In this document: piece after piece, positions 32,015-42,659 of the stretch
How positions within the stretch are numbered: position 1 is the first letter of the stretch
Layout: every line of letters starts with the position of its first letter
DNA from: Cricetomys ansorgei
Lineage: Eukaryota > Chordata > Mammalia > Rodentia > Nesomyidae
Length of the DNA: 64,000 nucleotides
Assembly: GCA_026225945.1 (NCBI GenBank)
Contig: JAMJFZ010000320.1
Span: forward strand, 11,266,001 to 11,330,000
Direction: 5' to 3'
Position numbers and translations under genes: made by a program
Notes under the pieces: generated by a model
The model's database searches: none
Seen by the model: only the letters and a program-made list of their open reading frames with translations
Told to the model about the DNA's origin: nothing

Positions 32015-32215
32015 CGTCAACCACTGCTGTGTACTAGGCACTGTGTCAAGTGCTTTATGTGTATTTTAATCTTCACACCAACCCTGTGGTGTTAGTTTTA
32101 TTTTTCCCATTTTACTAAAAAGGAAATTGGAAACTGTTATGAAGAATAAGTAATTTATCCTGTTATGAAACTCCCGCATTTAGAACCAACACTCGAGATC
32201 AGGACTGTCTGCAGT
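32015..32215 (-). mobile_element. MIR SINE
   Basis: GCTGTGTACTAGGCACTGTG, TCAAGTGCTTTATGTGTATT, TTAATCTTCACACCAACCCT, CCCATTTTACTAAAAAGGAA and AGAACCAACACTCGAGATCA match the reverse MIR consensus along nearly its whole length. Confidence 0.8.
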
Positions 32216-33034
32216 GTTATGTCCTTCCTTGAATATAAAGCATGCCCTGAGTGTAGATGTAAATATTGTGTCTCGAACAGGTTCAGGAAGGAACGGAAGA
32301 CAATCACTGAGGTACAAAGCCTGAACCATTTGACAGAGAGTCTAGCCTCTCTCATGGTCTCCAGGTAATTTATTGAGGAAAGGAAATGCTCCATACAAAG
32401 GCCTGTTTTGCATTAATGAACAGAATCCTATATTCCACTTTCCACAATGCCTGGCTATTGACATTGCTACCACTAAGTATAGGTTAAAACTGAGAGACAT
32501 GGGTGTTCCCTCCCATATCTCCTTGTTGGTTGCTGGGGAGGAACCACAGAAATCCTTTTCATTAGCAATAACATAAACAGAGGGCAAGATAATATAAACA
32601 TCAGTTGCTTAGACAATTACTGGTTCCTCAAAGTAACATTCTTTTTGGATTCCAGAAGACTGTAGTCCATCCATACCTAGGAATCTTGTTCGAAGGTAAC
32701 CTTTTATCCAGTAGCTCATGCTGACAAATATAGCAGATGTTTCAAAGTTCATATTACTGCACAGAAGTGCATGTAGCTTTATAACATTTGAGAATAAGTT
32801 CAAATATTCCACTATACCTGAGAATGTTGGTGGAATTTTATTTATATCAGTACTATTTGAATTAAGGCGTCATTTATAGTTGGATGGTTGTTATTTCTCT
32901 TGATCTCAACTATGTCTTTTTGGGGGAGAGATAAACACCAGTATCTCATTAATATGAAGTGGTAAGTACTTGCATATACTGAACCATAAACTCAGGGTTT
33001 TAAAATTTTTGACAAACTTTGATAAGAAAATTTC
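32216..33034. other. Unique DNA, no feature seen
   Basis: About 0.8 kb free of recognised repeats. Overlapping short frames on both strands (32155-32587) look like chance. Confidence 0.45.
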
Positions 33035-33182
33035 AAAGAGTAAAATTCAGTAGGAAAAAGAGAGAGTAAAAACATGCAATTGGGTAGGTAGAGATGTGGG
33101 GAGGATCTAGGAGGAGTTAGGGGAGGGGAAAACATGACCAAAATATAATGTATGAAAATTTTAGATAAAAAATAATTTAGTA
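33035..33182 (+). mobile_element. Lx-type L1 3' end
   Basis: AAAAACATGCAATTGGGTAG, GATGTGGGGAGGATCTAGGA, GGAGTTAGGGGAGGGGAAAA and ATGACCAAAATATAATGTAT then GAAAATTTTAG form the purine-rich 3' end of a rodent L1. Only the last 150 bases are present. Confidence 0.85.
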
Positions 33183-33972
33183 GCAAAAATATTAGGACAA
33201 TATTGTGCAGGACCCTCCAAACAATTACACAAGTATTGAATTGGTGAGATGTGGTATGGTAATTTATTTCTCTGTTAGGCTTTGAAGTTTGGAGTATTTT
33301 ATTGTGATAGCTCAGTGTAAGTTGTAATCTGAATTAGTTTGAGCTGTGGCTGCATTAAAATAATTATATTAGTTTAGAATTAGGTGAAAAAAATATAATT
33401 TTCAAGTTACATATTCTGGTTAGATTGTATGTGGTATAGGAACAGTTTTAAAAGTTACAGAGGCATAATTAAGTGGTTTTAGGCCAGGAGATACATAGGA
33501 GTAGATATTGGATTTATAGTACTTAATTATTATTCCAAAAATCTCTACCTTGCAAGCTTTTTATGTAGATCTTTAAACTCTCTGTCACCTGGAGTTTTTT
33601 GCAAAGGCTCTCTCAGTTCCAGTCCCAGTGCTTGGCAGCCAGAAGCAGCTGACTCCTTCCCCTTTCTGTCACCAATTCTTTTAATACTTGTCCAATCATG
33701 AAAGACTGTGAGGTCCTATCCTAGCCAATGGGGAAAAGACACAGATACCACTTGAGTTGGGTTGAGTTGATATTTGGGTTCTGGTGTACTATTTTTACCA
33801 AAAGAATTACCTTGTCAAGCAGTTTTTTCTTTGTTACTATGCTCCTTTTGGGGACATTGATATTATTCTTTGTTTCTAACCCAAAGTGGGTAAGCCCCTA
33901 AACTTATTGCAGCTCAACTGGGCATTGACTCTCGTTACTTTGGGCTCAGCATCAGATTGAATGGTAGGAAAG
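33183..33972. other. Unrecognised DNA
   Basis: About 0.8 kb. 33560-33960 has some LTR-like flavour (CCAATGGGGAAAAGACAC), but no ends were found and no family recognised. Confidence 0.4.
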
Positions 33973-34383
33973 TGTGCTGGTTAGTTTCATGTAAGTTTGA
34001 CATAAGCTATGGTCATCTGTAAGGAGGGAACCTCAATTAGAAAATGCCTTCAGAAGATCAGGGTATAAGCAGGAAAAGCTGTATAGCATTTTCTTAAATA
34101 CTGATTGATGTGGGAGAGCCCAGTACATTGTGGGAGGGGACTCCCCTGGGCTGGTGGTCCTGGGTTCTATGTGAAAGCAGGCTGAGTAAGCCATGAGGAG
34201 CAAACTAATAAACAGCACCCCTCTGTGACCTCTGCATCAGCTCCTGTCTCCAGGTTCCTGTCCTGACTTTCTTCAGTGGTAGACTATGATGTAGAAATCT
34301 AAGCCAAATAAATGTAAGCCATTCTTCCCCAATTTGCTTGGTTATAGTGCTTCATTGCAATAATAGTAGTCCAAACTAGGACA
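33973..34383 (+). mobile_element. ORR1-type MaLR solo LTR
   Basis: Complete LTR with TGTGCTGGTTAGTTTCATGT at the start and GTCCAAACTAGGACA at the end. Inside are CTGGGCTGGTGGTCCTGGGT, CTCTGCATCAGCTCCTGTCT and GTAGAAATCTAAGCCAAATA then AATG. It is flanked by GAAAG (33968-33972) and GAACG (34384-34388), a decayed 5 bp target duplication. No internal region. Confidence 0.92.
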
Positions 34384-34635
34384 GAACGATAGGAAACTTC
34401 AACTGTAACTGATTCCCTACTCCATTGGTAGACTCCAATATTAGATGAATCAGAAAGAAAATACTTCAATACTTTTGTATTTTTGTTCTTTAATTTTCTT
34501 TCTTTTTTTTTTTACCAACATATATAATTCCTTCTTAATAACATTTTTAATATTATTTTTATTATTTTACATTAAGGACTCATTTTAAGATTTATTCTTC
34601 TAATACTTATCTAATTTTGATTATGTATGTTTCCT
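34384..34635. other. AT-rich gap
   Basis: About 250 bases, T-rich, no feature seen. Confidence 0.5.
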
Positions 34636-34928
34636 TGTAGTTGCATGCTTATGGTGTGACTCAGCAAGGAGACACAGAGGCATTTCATAGGTGTCAACTC
34701 TGCCAGTCCTCAGCAGAGGGAACCACCATCTTGGCCAGTGCCACACTGACTGGACAGTGGAACCCTGAGCGTCTGAGTTCAGGTGTTTTTATTGAATCAG
34801 AACTCCTCAGGTGTTCTACTGATAGCACATGTAGATTATGAGCAATCAAACATCCCACACATAAATCAAACACCTGCAGACAATACAAAATGTCAAGACC
34901 TAGTGTGCACTCAACAGTGCACAAAACA
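34636..34928 (-). mobile_element. LTR-like repeat R1, copy 2
   Basis: Reverse complement of the block at 14954-15240. Shared landmarks on the minus strand are TGCAGGTGTTTGATTTATGT, CTATCAGTAGAACACCTGAG, AATAAAAACACCTGAACTCA and AGATGGTGGTTCCCTCTGCT. It has TG/CA ends. Two copies 20 kb apart show this is a dispersed family. Confidence 0.7.
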
Positions 34929-35680
34929 ATTATTTTATAACTAAAAATAAACTTCTACAATACTTTATTATACAGATTAAAAATTAATTTTTTCATTTTT
35001 ATTGAATATAGATTCTTTTCTAATGTAATATATCCTGATTATAATTTCCTATCCCTCTACTCCTTCCAGTTCCTCCCTACCTCCCCTTCCTTCCAGATCC
35101 ACTCCCTTTCTTTCATTAGAAAAGAACAGGTTTCTAAGAGATAACAACTAAACATGACAAAATAATATGTAATAGGATAAAGGAAAAACCCTCATAGAAG
35201 TTGGACAAGGCAGCTCAACAGAAGGGAAAGAACCCCAAGAGCAGGCACAAGAATCAAAGAACCACTTGTTCTAACACTCAGGAGTTCCATAAAACTATTG
35301 AGCAGAAAGCTATTATATGTATGCAGAGGACCTCATGCAGACCCATGCCGGCCCCAAGCTTGCTGATCCAGTCTCTGTGAGCTAATATGTGCCTGGCTTA
35401 GTTGATTCCTAGGGTTTTATTCTCCTCATGTCCTCCATCTTCTCTGGCTCTAACACTCTTTCCACTTCATCTCCTATAGTGTTCCCCTGAGCTCTGAGGG
35501 GAGGGACCCAATGGAGACCTCTAATTTAGGTTTTATCTCTGCATAATGTCTGGCTGTGGATCTCTGCATCTGTACCCATCTGCTGCAGAAGGAAGCCTCT
35601 CTGTTGGCACCTGGACAAGGCACCTATCGAGGAGTATAGCAGAATATCATTAGGAGTCATTTTATTGATACTTTTTCTAT

Positions 35681-35825
35681 TTTTTTTCAAGACAGGGTTT
35701 CTCTGTTGTAACTCTGGCTGTCCTGAAACTCACTCTGTAGACCAGGCTGGCCTTGAACTCACAGAGATCCTCCTGCCTCTGCCTCCCAAATGCTGGGATT
35801 AAAGGCATGCACCACCACCACCTGT
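35681..35825 (-). mobile_element. B1 SINE inside the L1
   Basis: CAAGACAGGGTTTCTCTGTT, GTAGACCAGGCTGGCCTTGA, CACAGAGATCCTCCTGCCTC and TGGGATTAAAGGCATGCACC. A well-preserved reverse B1 followed by a TTTA short tandem (35836-35862). Confidence 0.96.
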
Positions 35826-37160
35826 CTTCAGTCTTTATTTATTTATTTCTTTATTTATTTTAAGACCAGTGGAGTTTGGTTTTATCCTAGGTGTCTGGGC
35901 TATCTGGTCACTGGTTCTTGGTCATCCAAGCAGTGTCAGGTATTGGTTCCATCTTGTGGAGTGGGCCTTAAGTCATATCAGACATTGGTTGGCTACTCCC
36001 ACAAGTTCTGTGCCACCATTGCCCTAGCATATTTTACAGGCAGGGCAGATTGTAGGTCAAAGATTCTGTGGCTGGGTTGGTGTTTACATTTTTCTTTTGA
36101 TCCCCTGCAGAGTACCTTTCCACACCAAAGACACTAAAAAGTAGGTACTAGCTCAACTTCTCCATGTTAAATGTTTTGTGTGGGTTCTGTCTAGCAATGG
36201 GGCTCCACTGTCAGTTTGTAGACAGCAGCCCATAGTGTTTGCAACAGCCTGGGTTATTTGGGGATTTTCATGAGACCCCTTAGCTAAAAATTCAACTGAA
36301 TGCAACCAAGTCCTACCACCAGAAGCCTTATTTGGTAACAAGAGATGGCCAGTTGAGACTTTGTGTCCTCCATTATTAGGAGACCTCATTAGAACCACCT
36401 TCATATATTTTAGGAAGTTTTTTCTGCACTGTCTTTCCATATCATCCCTCAAATGCCCCTCAATTCCAGCTGTCTCTCTCCACATTCTCTCCCTCTAACC
36501 TATATCCCTTCCCTTTCCCCATCCAATTCTCCTCTTCCAGTCCCCAGCTATCCCAAGTCCACTCGTAAAATCTATTCTATTTTTCCCTCCTAGGGAGATC
36601 CATGTGTCCACCCTAGACCTGTTCTCTATACCTAACCTCTCTGGGTCTATGGATTGTAGCTTGATTATCATTCACTTAATGGTTAATATCAACATATAAG
36701 CAAACATATACCATATTTATCTTTCTGGGACTAGGTTACCTCACTCAAGATGATTTTTTTAGTTCCATCCATTTGCTAGCAAATTTCATGTTGTCATTTT
36801 TTTTAATAGCTGTGTAATATTCCATTGTGTAAATGTACCACATTTTCTTTATCCAATATTCTGTTGAGGGACATCTAGGTTGTCTCCAGTTTCTGGCTAT
36901 TATGAGTAAAGCCTCAACGAACATAGTTGAACAAGTTCCTTGTAGGATGGAGTGTCCTTTGCGTGTGTGCCCAAGAGTGGTATAGCTGGGTCTTGCGGTG
37001 GATTGTTTCCACATTTTCTGAGGAACCACCATATTGATTTCCACAGTGGCTGTATAAGCTGGCATTCTCTCCAGCAATGGAGGAGTGTTCTGCTTGTTCT
37101 ACATGCTCACCAGCTTGAGCTGTCACTTGTGTTATTGATCTTAGCCATTCTGACAGGTAT

Positions 37161-38089
37161 AGATGTAGATTCACTCCAGATGTAGACATTGATTCTGGGC
37201 AGAGGACAGTTTATTCTTTTCCTAATTAAATCACCAGTTCTTGCCTGGAGCTCTAGAGCGTTTTGGCGTCTTTACAATCTACTCTTAAGCTTAAAACTGG
37301 AAGGCTTCAGCCTTTGTACAATCTAGAACATTTCAAATACTAGCCCAGACCTAGACGGCTTCAGCCTCATCCTCCAGGACCCACTGCCGACTGAGCCACT
37401 CTGACTAGCTCCTTCTGAGCTCTGACTCTAATGGTTCAACTCACTTGCTGTTCTGGCTCAAACTCTTCTCCAAGCTGCTGGTTCAAACTGACCTTCTGAG
37501 CTGGCTTTCTGTTTCTGACCTTCTCTTCTGACTCCAGCAGACTGTAGCTGACTCTCCGACAGGCTCAGACTGAAGTGCTTTGCCAAACTTCAGACTTACT
37601 CACTCCTCCTGTCTGGTACTGGCTTCTTCTGCCCAGGTCTGCTGTATCTCTGTGTCTCTGCCCCTGAGCTCTCACTGCTCCATACTGACTCTGTAACTGA
37701 CTCTGCTGTAACTGAGTCTGTGACTCATTCTTTGTAACTCTTAACTCCTCTGGCTGGAGCCCGCCTCCAGTTATGTATCAGGAGAGTGGGGCGTGTCCTC
37801 ACTTTGACTTACTCTGCTAACTCTTTCTCGGATTAGTCACTTTGTCTGCTATTCACTCTGACTCATCCTCAGATGTCACTTCCTGTGTGACACTGATCAC
37901 TGATTCCTTGTGAGTTCTGCTTCTTGGTTTTTTTTTTTTTTTTTTTTAGGGATTAAAGGCATGGACCACCACTGAATTCTGAATACTGGGATTAAAGTTA
38001 TATCTACATTCCATCCAGACTACATAAACCTCTGAATGTATATCCCTAAGATATAGATCCTAGCTTTCACACAGGGCTATTCCTCTAAA
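37161..38089 (-). mobile_element. Unassigned retroposon family X, copy 1 (complete insertion)
   Basis: A foreign block that splits L1 ORF2 sequence: GACAGGTAT occurs on both sides (37152-37160 and 38090-38098) and L1 resumes after it. Read on the minus strand it starts TAGAGGAATAGCCCTGTGTG and AAAGCTAGGA, has TTTAATCCC boxes near its 5' end and a long GCAGAGTCAGTTACAG-type middle. It ends at AATAAACTGTCCTCTGCCC plus about 35 bases. Related copies lie at 42660 and 53122. No coding frame. Class unresolved (retroposon or LTR). Confidence 0.7.
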
Positions 38090-38480
38090 GACAGGTATTA
38101 GATAGAATCTCAAAGTAGTTTTGATCTGTATTTCCCTAATGGCTAAGGATGTTGAACGTTTCTTTAAGTGCTCCTCAGCCTTTTGAGTTTTCTCTATAGA
38201 GAATTCTCTGTTTAGATCTGTACCCATTTTTAAATTGGATCATTTGGTTTTTTAATATCTAGTTTCATGAGTTCCTTAAATATTTTGAATATTAGCCTTT
38301 TATCAGCTATGGAGTTGGTAAAAATCTTTTCTCATTCTGAAAGCTGCTGTTTTGTCTGAATGACTATGCCCTTTGCCATGGAGAAGCTTTTCAGTTTCAT
38401 GAAGTCCCATGTATTAATTGTTGATCTTAGTTCCTGCACTATCAGTGTTCTGTTCAGAAAGTCTTCTGTGCCATGCGTTC

Positions 38481-39079
38481 CTGGCTTTTCCCTACTTTCT
38501 CTTCTATTATGTTCAGTTATTACACAGAATTTTAAAATCTCTTGCTTTTTTTCTCCTACTAACATATTTTCATCTTTTACTTAACCATATTCTTTATATT
38601 ATTTATAAAGACTTTTATAATATGTAACTATATATTCACATATAACTAATACATATTCTCCCTTTCCCCACTTTTCTGCCCTTTCCTTCATTTTTCTTTA
38701 CTCTGTCCTAATTACTGTTTGCCTTCATGGCTTCGTCTGTCTCATTTTTGCTGTATTTGTTTCTATGATCATGGATGGTATAGCAATTGGCTTTCACGTT
38801 ACATGTATTTGTATGTCTGTTGTGCTCTGTTCTTACCATTATAGCAGTTTCTTATCTGAGTGATCCTTGGGGTTGGACCCTCAAGAAAAGAGCCCACATG
38901 AGTGACCTACGTATGAACAGATATACACATAGTAACACAAAATATGAGTAATACAAAAAGGCAAGATAGTCTGATTCCTACGAAAGATCCCAGCTCCTTC
39001 ATAAGCAGAATTCAAAATTAATTCAAAGATATTGAAGTGGTTCAAATGCTGGACAAAGAAGTCAACAATTGACTTGTAA
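38481..39079. other. Unrecognised AT-rich DNA
   Basis: About 0.6 kb with no confident repeat assignment. It may include the decayed start of the following L1-like block. Confidence 0.4.
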
Positions 39080-39650
39080 AACTGATCGATAGTATCAAGA
39101 GGATACAAACTGGCAGATGAATGAAGCAGAAATGAAAGAAGAAATCAATGCCATCTCATTACAAATGCAAGCACATCAGAGTACAAAACCTGTCTGAAGA
39201 AACTCTGAAGACAAGAAAAGTACAGAATGATACTTTATTCCAAGAAAGTATGTGACTGCCAACCAAAATGACTTTATCAAGTGCAGTTATCTTTTAAAAT
39301 TGAAGGAGAAATACATTCCCCTGTAAGTATAAACTAAAGCAATTCGTGATTATGAACTAACCCTAGAGAACATACTTAGAGGAATCTTACACACTGTTTG
39401 GGAGGGAAGTTGGCTACAAACAGAAGAGTTCAGGAAAGAATATGTTTCATGAAAGATGGAATTATTCACACCCAACTCAGTAAATCAGCAATCCTTAATA
39501 TGAATAGGAAAGAATAAAATTTAAAAAATGATATTTGAACCAGTCAGGAATATACCCATCAAGATGATAGGAATCACAAACACCTCTCAATAATAACTGT
39601 AAATTTTCTGGTAGCTGGATGGCCACCAATGCTGTGTCACTTACCCTGTA
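39080..39650 (+). mobile_element. Ancient L1/HAL1-like ORF1-ORF2 junction region
   Basis: TGGCAGATGAATGAAGCAGA (39111), then TGACTGCCAACCAAAATGAC (39252), AATTGAAGGAGAAATACATT (39298), GTAAGTATAAACTAAAGCAA and AAACACCTCTCAATAATAAC (39578). These follow the ancestral L1 ORF1 end and the start of ORF2 in order. Frames are decayed. Confidence 0.65.
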
Positions 39651-39792
39651 GTCACAAATGACGCCCTTGTGCCAAGAATCCTTCCTTTCGGTTACAGACT
39701 CCTAACCTTTGGTCTCCTCTTAATTAAATCTCTTAACACCCCTAATGATGTGGCTACTAGTGACAACACCCCCATTTTGGTTTCCACACCCC

Positions 39793-39885
39793 CAAAGGTG
39801 GAAACTAAAGCACAGAATTAGAAATTTACTCGAGATTACAAAACTTGTTTGTGAGCAAGCTAATATTTGAACCTTGACACACTAA
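39793..39885 (-). mobile_element. MIR SINE fragment
   Basis: AGGTGGAAACTAAAGCACAG, TTTACTCGAGATTACAAAAC and AAGCTAATATTTGAACCTTG resemble the reverse MIR core. Confidence 0.55.
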
Positions 39886-40379
39886 CAAGGAATGTTACAG
39901 GTTCGGGACCTGTAAGGAAGACCCTTCATCTTGTAGTATGTATACTTTTTGTGAAAACTAAGAATGAGATCTCATGGTTTTATTTTTTTAAAGCTTACTT
40001 ATGATTTGTGTAATGCTGAGTATAATTTTTCCAGAAAGGAAGTATAATCCCAACAAATAGCATGTTTTGAGAAAAGGGCAAACTCTGAAATATTTGGGGC
40101 TGATGATTTGGCAAGAATTTTCAATTTTATCCAGGGTTCGTGCAAGCCAAGGACTATTTTAGATACCTTAAAGACATTATGTTTATTAGGTTTATAAAGA
40201 TCAAGTGAACACAGGTTACTTTTGCCCAAATATCAGCTCCTTACTTCGCTCATTAGTTTGTTCCAATAATAAATGGTTTCCAGCTCCTGGATGGGTACTT
40301 CTGACTTTGTTTCACACTAGTGCTTTTTCTCTCCTTGTTTCTACCCCCTCTGATTTCTTTTTTAAATCCTAGGAACATA
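39886..40379. other. No feature seen
   Basis: About 0.5 kb of AT-rich, apparently unique sequence. Confidence 0.5.
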
Positions 40380-40500
40380 ATGCATACTGAAATGGGCAGT
40401 CATTATAAGTATACACGGTATTGTGAATTATTGCAAATGTAAAGCCAGTGTAAGAACCACTTAAATCAAGAAACAAAATTGCCAGCACACCATGTGTTTT
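40380..40500 (+). mobile_element. Possible ancient L1 3' fragment
   Basis: CATTATAAGTATACACGGTA, GAATTATTGCAAATGTAAAG and ACCACTTAAATCAAGAAACA follow a common ancestral LINE segment in order, but identity is low. Confidence 0.4.
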
Positions 40501-40515
40501 TTTTTAATGGTAGTA

Positions 40516-40542
40516 ACACACACACACACACACAGACACGTC
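40516..40542. repeat. (CA)n microsatellite
   Basis: About ten CA units followed by GACACG. Confidence 0.9.
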
Positions 40543-40680
40543 TGTTGAATATGTACATAGTAAAGGTAGTGCCAGGTATTAGTGTTAGATATTTGTTTAG
40601 CTATTTCCCCAGAGTGATTATACAGAATTTCTATTCCTGCTGAAATCGGCTTAGTCGTCTGTATTGAAAATTTCACTCAG

Positions 40681-40845
40681 AGCCAGGTGATGGTAGTACA
40701 CACCTTTAATCTGTGCACTGAGGAGGCAGAGGCAGGCTGATTTTTGAAGTTCAGGTCAGCTTGGTCTACAGAGTTGGTTCTAGGGCAGACAGCTACACAG
40801 AGAAACCCTGTCTCAAAAACTGGGGAAAAAAAGAAAGAAAATATC
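40681..40845 (+). mobile_element. B1 SINE
   Basis: GCCAGGTGATGGTAGTACAC, ACCTTTAATCTGTGCACTGA, CAGCTTGGTCTACAGAGTTG and AGAAACCCTGTCTCAAAAAC with an A-rich tail. Confidence 0.95.
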
Positions 40846-40958
40846 ACTCAATATTGGTAGCCTTAAATTTGAGGTAGTTTAACAGATATATATTCCTTCC
40901 CCATCCTTGGTTTGTCTTTTTAACTTTCTGACTGTGTCTTTCTTTCTCTCAGTCTTTT

Positions 40959-41078
40959 CCTTCCTTCCTTCCTTCCTTCCTTCCTTCCTTCCTTCCTTCC
41001 TTCCTTCCTTCCTTCATTCTTTTCTCTCTCTCTCTCTCTTTCTTCTTTTTCTCTTCCTCCTCCTCCTTCTTCTTCTGC
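40959..41078. repeat. (TTCC)n then CT-rich tract
   Basis: About fourteen TTCC units (40959-41014), then TCTC and TCC runs up to the T-tail of the following B1. All pyrimidine on the plus strand. Confidence 0.96.
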
Positions 41079-41220
41079 TTTTTTTTTTTTTTTTTGGAAA
41101 CAGGGTTTCTCTGTTGTAACTCTGGCTGTCTAGGAACTCATTCTGTAGATCAGGCTGGCTTTGAACTCATAGAGATCCCCCTTTTGCTGGAATTAAAGGT
41201 GTGCACCGCCACCGCCCTGC
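41079..41220 (-). mobile_element. B1 SINE
   Basis: A T-run, then AACAGGGTTTCTCTGTTGTA, GTAGATCAGGCTGGCTTTGA and ATTAAAGGTGTGCACCGCCA. A reverse B1 with a small internal deletion. Confidence 0.93.
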
Positions 41221-41239
41221 TTAAATGTGCCTTTCAGAA

Positions 41240-41790
41240 GTAGTGAAGTTATAAATTTCATTAGGTCAAGTTAATCTTTTCCCAAATGGTTGTTGATTTT
41301 CATATCTAATTGAAAATATTTTTTAATGTATCACATTTCCTGTATGTTAACTTTTAAAAAGTCAATTATTTTCATGTTGTACCTATTGTTGATTAATAAT
41401 TCCACTTTTATTCTGTGATATATATATGTTTGAGAATACATACTGATATTAATTTGAACAAATGCTGCATATGAAAAGGTCATCATTTCTCTACTGCTGT
41501 GCAGTAAAACTTAAGAAAATGATGTGTGGGTCTGTTCCATTGGTGCATGTTTATCTTCGTACCAAGACCTTAGTTACTTTACTTAACTGGTAGCATTTTC
41601 AATACCTTAAACTGCTCTTGGTTTTTCCATATGTTAATTTTATACTCATTTATTTTTAAATTCCAGAAAAACAGGTTGGTATTTTGATGGAAATTACACT
41701 GAATCTATAAAAATATTTTGGGGATATTAACATGCCAACATGTAATTCTTTTATCTCATGGTTCTTTAAGTATACTTTAATGAATTTATT
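41240..41790 (-). mobile_element. Ancient L1 (L1M-type) ORF2 region, part 1
   Basis: GGGTCTGTTCCATTGGTGCA (41528), CTCTTGGTTTTTCCATATGT (41616), TTGGTATTTTGATGGAAATT (41676) and ACACTGAATCTATAAAAATA (41697) are the reverse of mid-ORF2 in ancestral L1. A further-upstream ORF2 piece in the same orientation lies at 45295-45590. Confidence 0.7.
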
Positions 41791-41794
41791 GTGT

Positions 41795-41873
41795 TGCTGG
41801 GTGAACTAGGGCCTCATTTGACTCTGTGTGTATGCTAGGAAATCACTCTTACACTGACCTATACCTCTAGCCC
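41795..41873 (-). mobile_element. ID/B4-like SINE fragment
   Basis: TGGGTGAACTAGGGCCTCAT, TGTATGCTAGGAAATCACTC and CTGACCTATACCTCTAGCCC are the reverse of an ID-like head. Confidence 0.65.
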
Positions 41874-41924
41874 ATGTATACTTAAAGTTGAGGGAGTAAT
41901 AACAGAGGATTAAATCAATGTTCT

Positions 41925-42070
41925 TTTTTTAATTGAAGATAGGTTTTTCTCTTATACAATGCATCTTGACCACAGTTTGCCACCTTCCATTCCTCCTAGC
42001 TCTCCCTGACCTCCTCTCTCTCACAGATCCATTCTTCCACCATTTCTCTTCAGAAAAGAGCAGTTGGGTC
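41925..42070 (-). mobile_element. Lx-type L1 3' end
   Basis: TTCTCTTATACAATGCATCT, CATTCCTCCTAGCTCTCCCT and CTCTTCAGAAAAGAGCAG align with the reverse 3' end of the long L1 at 34985. The match stops where the minisatellite begins. Confidence 0.75.
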
Positions 42071-42089
42071 TCATTACCCAAACACGGAG

Positions 42090-42560
42090 GTACCCAGACA
42101 TCACATAGGAACCTGGATATCCTGCAGGCATCCAGAAATCCACAGGCACCATCACACAGGCACCTGGACATCCTGAAAGGACCGGGGCTTCCCTTAGGCA
42201 CATGGACATCCTATAGGCACCAGGGCCTTCCTCAGGCACCCTGGCATCCCAAGGCAACTGGACATCCCACAGGCACCAGGGTCTCCTGCCAGCACCCAGA
42301 CATCCCACAGGCACTAGGACATCACACAGGCACCAGCTCATCCCATAGGTACCCAGATATCCATGACACCCAGACATTCCACAAGCACTAGGGAATCCCA
42401 CTGGCACCTGAACATCCTGTAGGCACCAAGGCAACCCACAGATGTCTGAACATCCTGCAGCATCAGGCCATCATTCAGGCACCTGGAAATTGTGCTGCTA
42501 CTCAGCCATCCTGCAGGCACCCAGATGTCACATAGGTAACCAGATTTCGGGCACCAGAAA
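42090..42560. repeat. Degenerate ~20-24 bp minisatellite
   Basis: About twenty imperfect units on the theme CACAGGCACCTGGACATCC with spacing 19-24 bp. It carries the longest open frame of the window (plus 41933-42391) and a second one on the minus strand. Both are products of the repeat. Confidence 0.9.
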
Positions 42561-42659
42561 GCCTGCCAGAATGAGTGCCTCATGAGCCGGCTTAAGGTCC
42601 CAGTGAACTCTTGATGGTATCAGCAATGCAGACAGAATTCTAGTTGTCCTGGTCCACAT

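Larger units (their letters stand above)
34985..38480 (-). mobile_element. Rodent Lx-type L1, 3' half, interrupted twice
   Basis: The longest L1 of the window. On the plus strand it starts in the reverse 3' UTR (CTCCTTCCAGTTCCTCCCTA, GCATAATGTCTGGCTGTGGA, CATTAGGAGTCATTTTATTG), passes GGCCTTAAGTCATATCAGAC, and enters reverse ORF2 by about 36745 (AGTTCCATCCATTTGCTAGC, GTAATATTCCATTGTGTAAA). It ends in GCCATGGAGAAGCTTTTCAG (38377). Frames are broken by stops, so it is inactive. A B1 (35681-35825) and a 0.93 kb retroposon (37161-38089) are inserted in it. Confidence 0.88.

Noticed and set aside
14954..34928. R1 copies considered as the two LTRs of one provirus
   Set aside because: They are in opposite orientation and 20 kb apart with unrelated sequence between.
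35790..36137. 115-codon plus-strand frame
   Set aside because: Spans the B1/L1 boundary and reads the L1 3' UTR in antisense.
36153..37189. Minus-strand frames of 91-110 codons
   Set aside because: Decayed L1 remnants; stops and shifts separate them, so no functional ORF2 protein exists.
37196..38071. Family X copy 1 considered as a plain solo LTR with TG/CA borders
   Set aside because: The would-be borders lack matching 4-6 bp flanks, while a longer direct repeat lies outside them.
41933..42391. 152-codon plus-strand frame, longest in the window
   Set aside because: Its first part is a reverse L1 3' end and the rest is a minisatellite; the 'protein' is just the repeat unit translated with indels.
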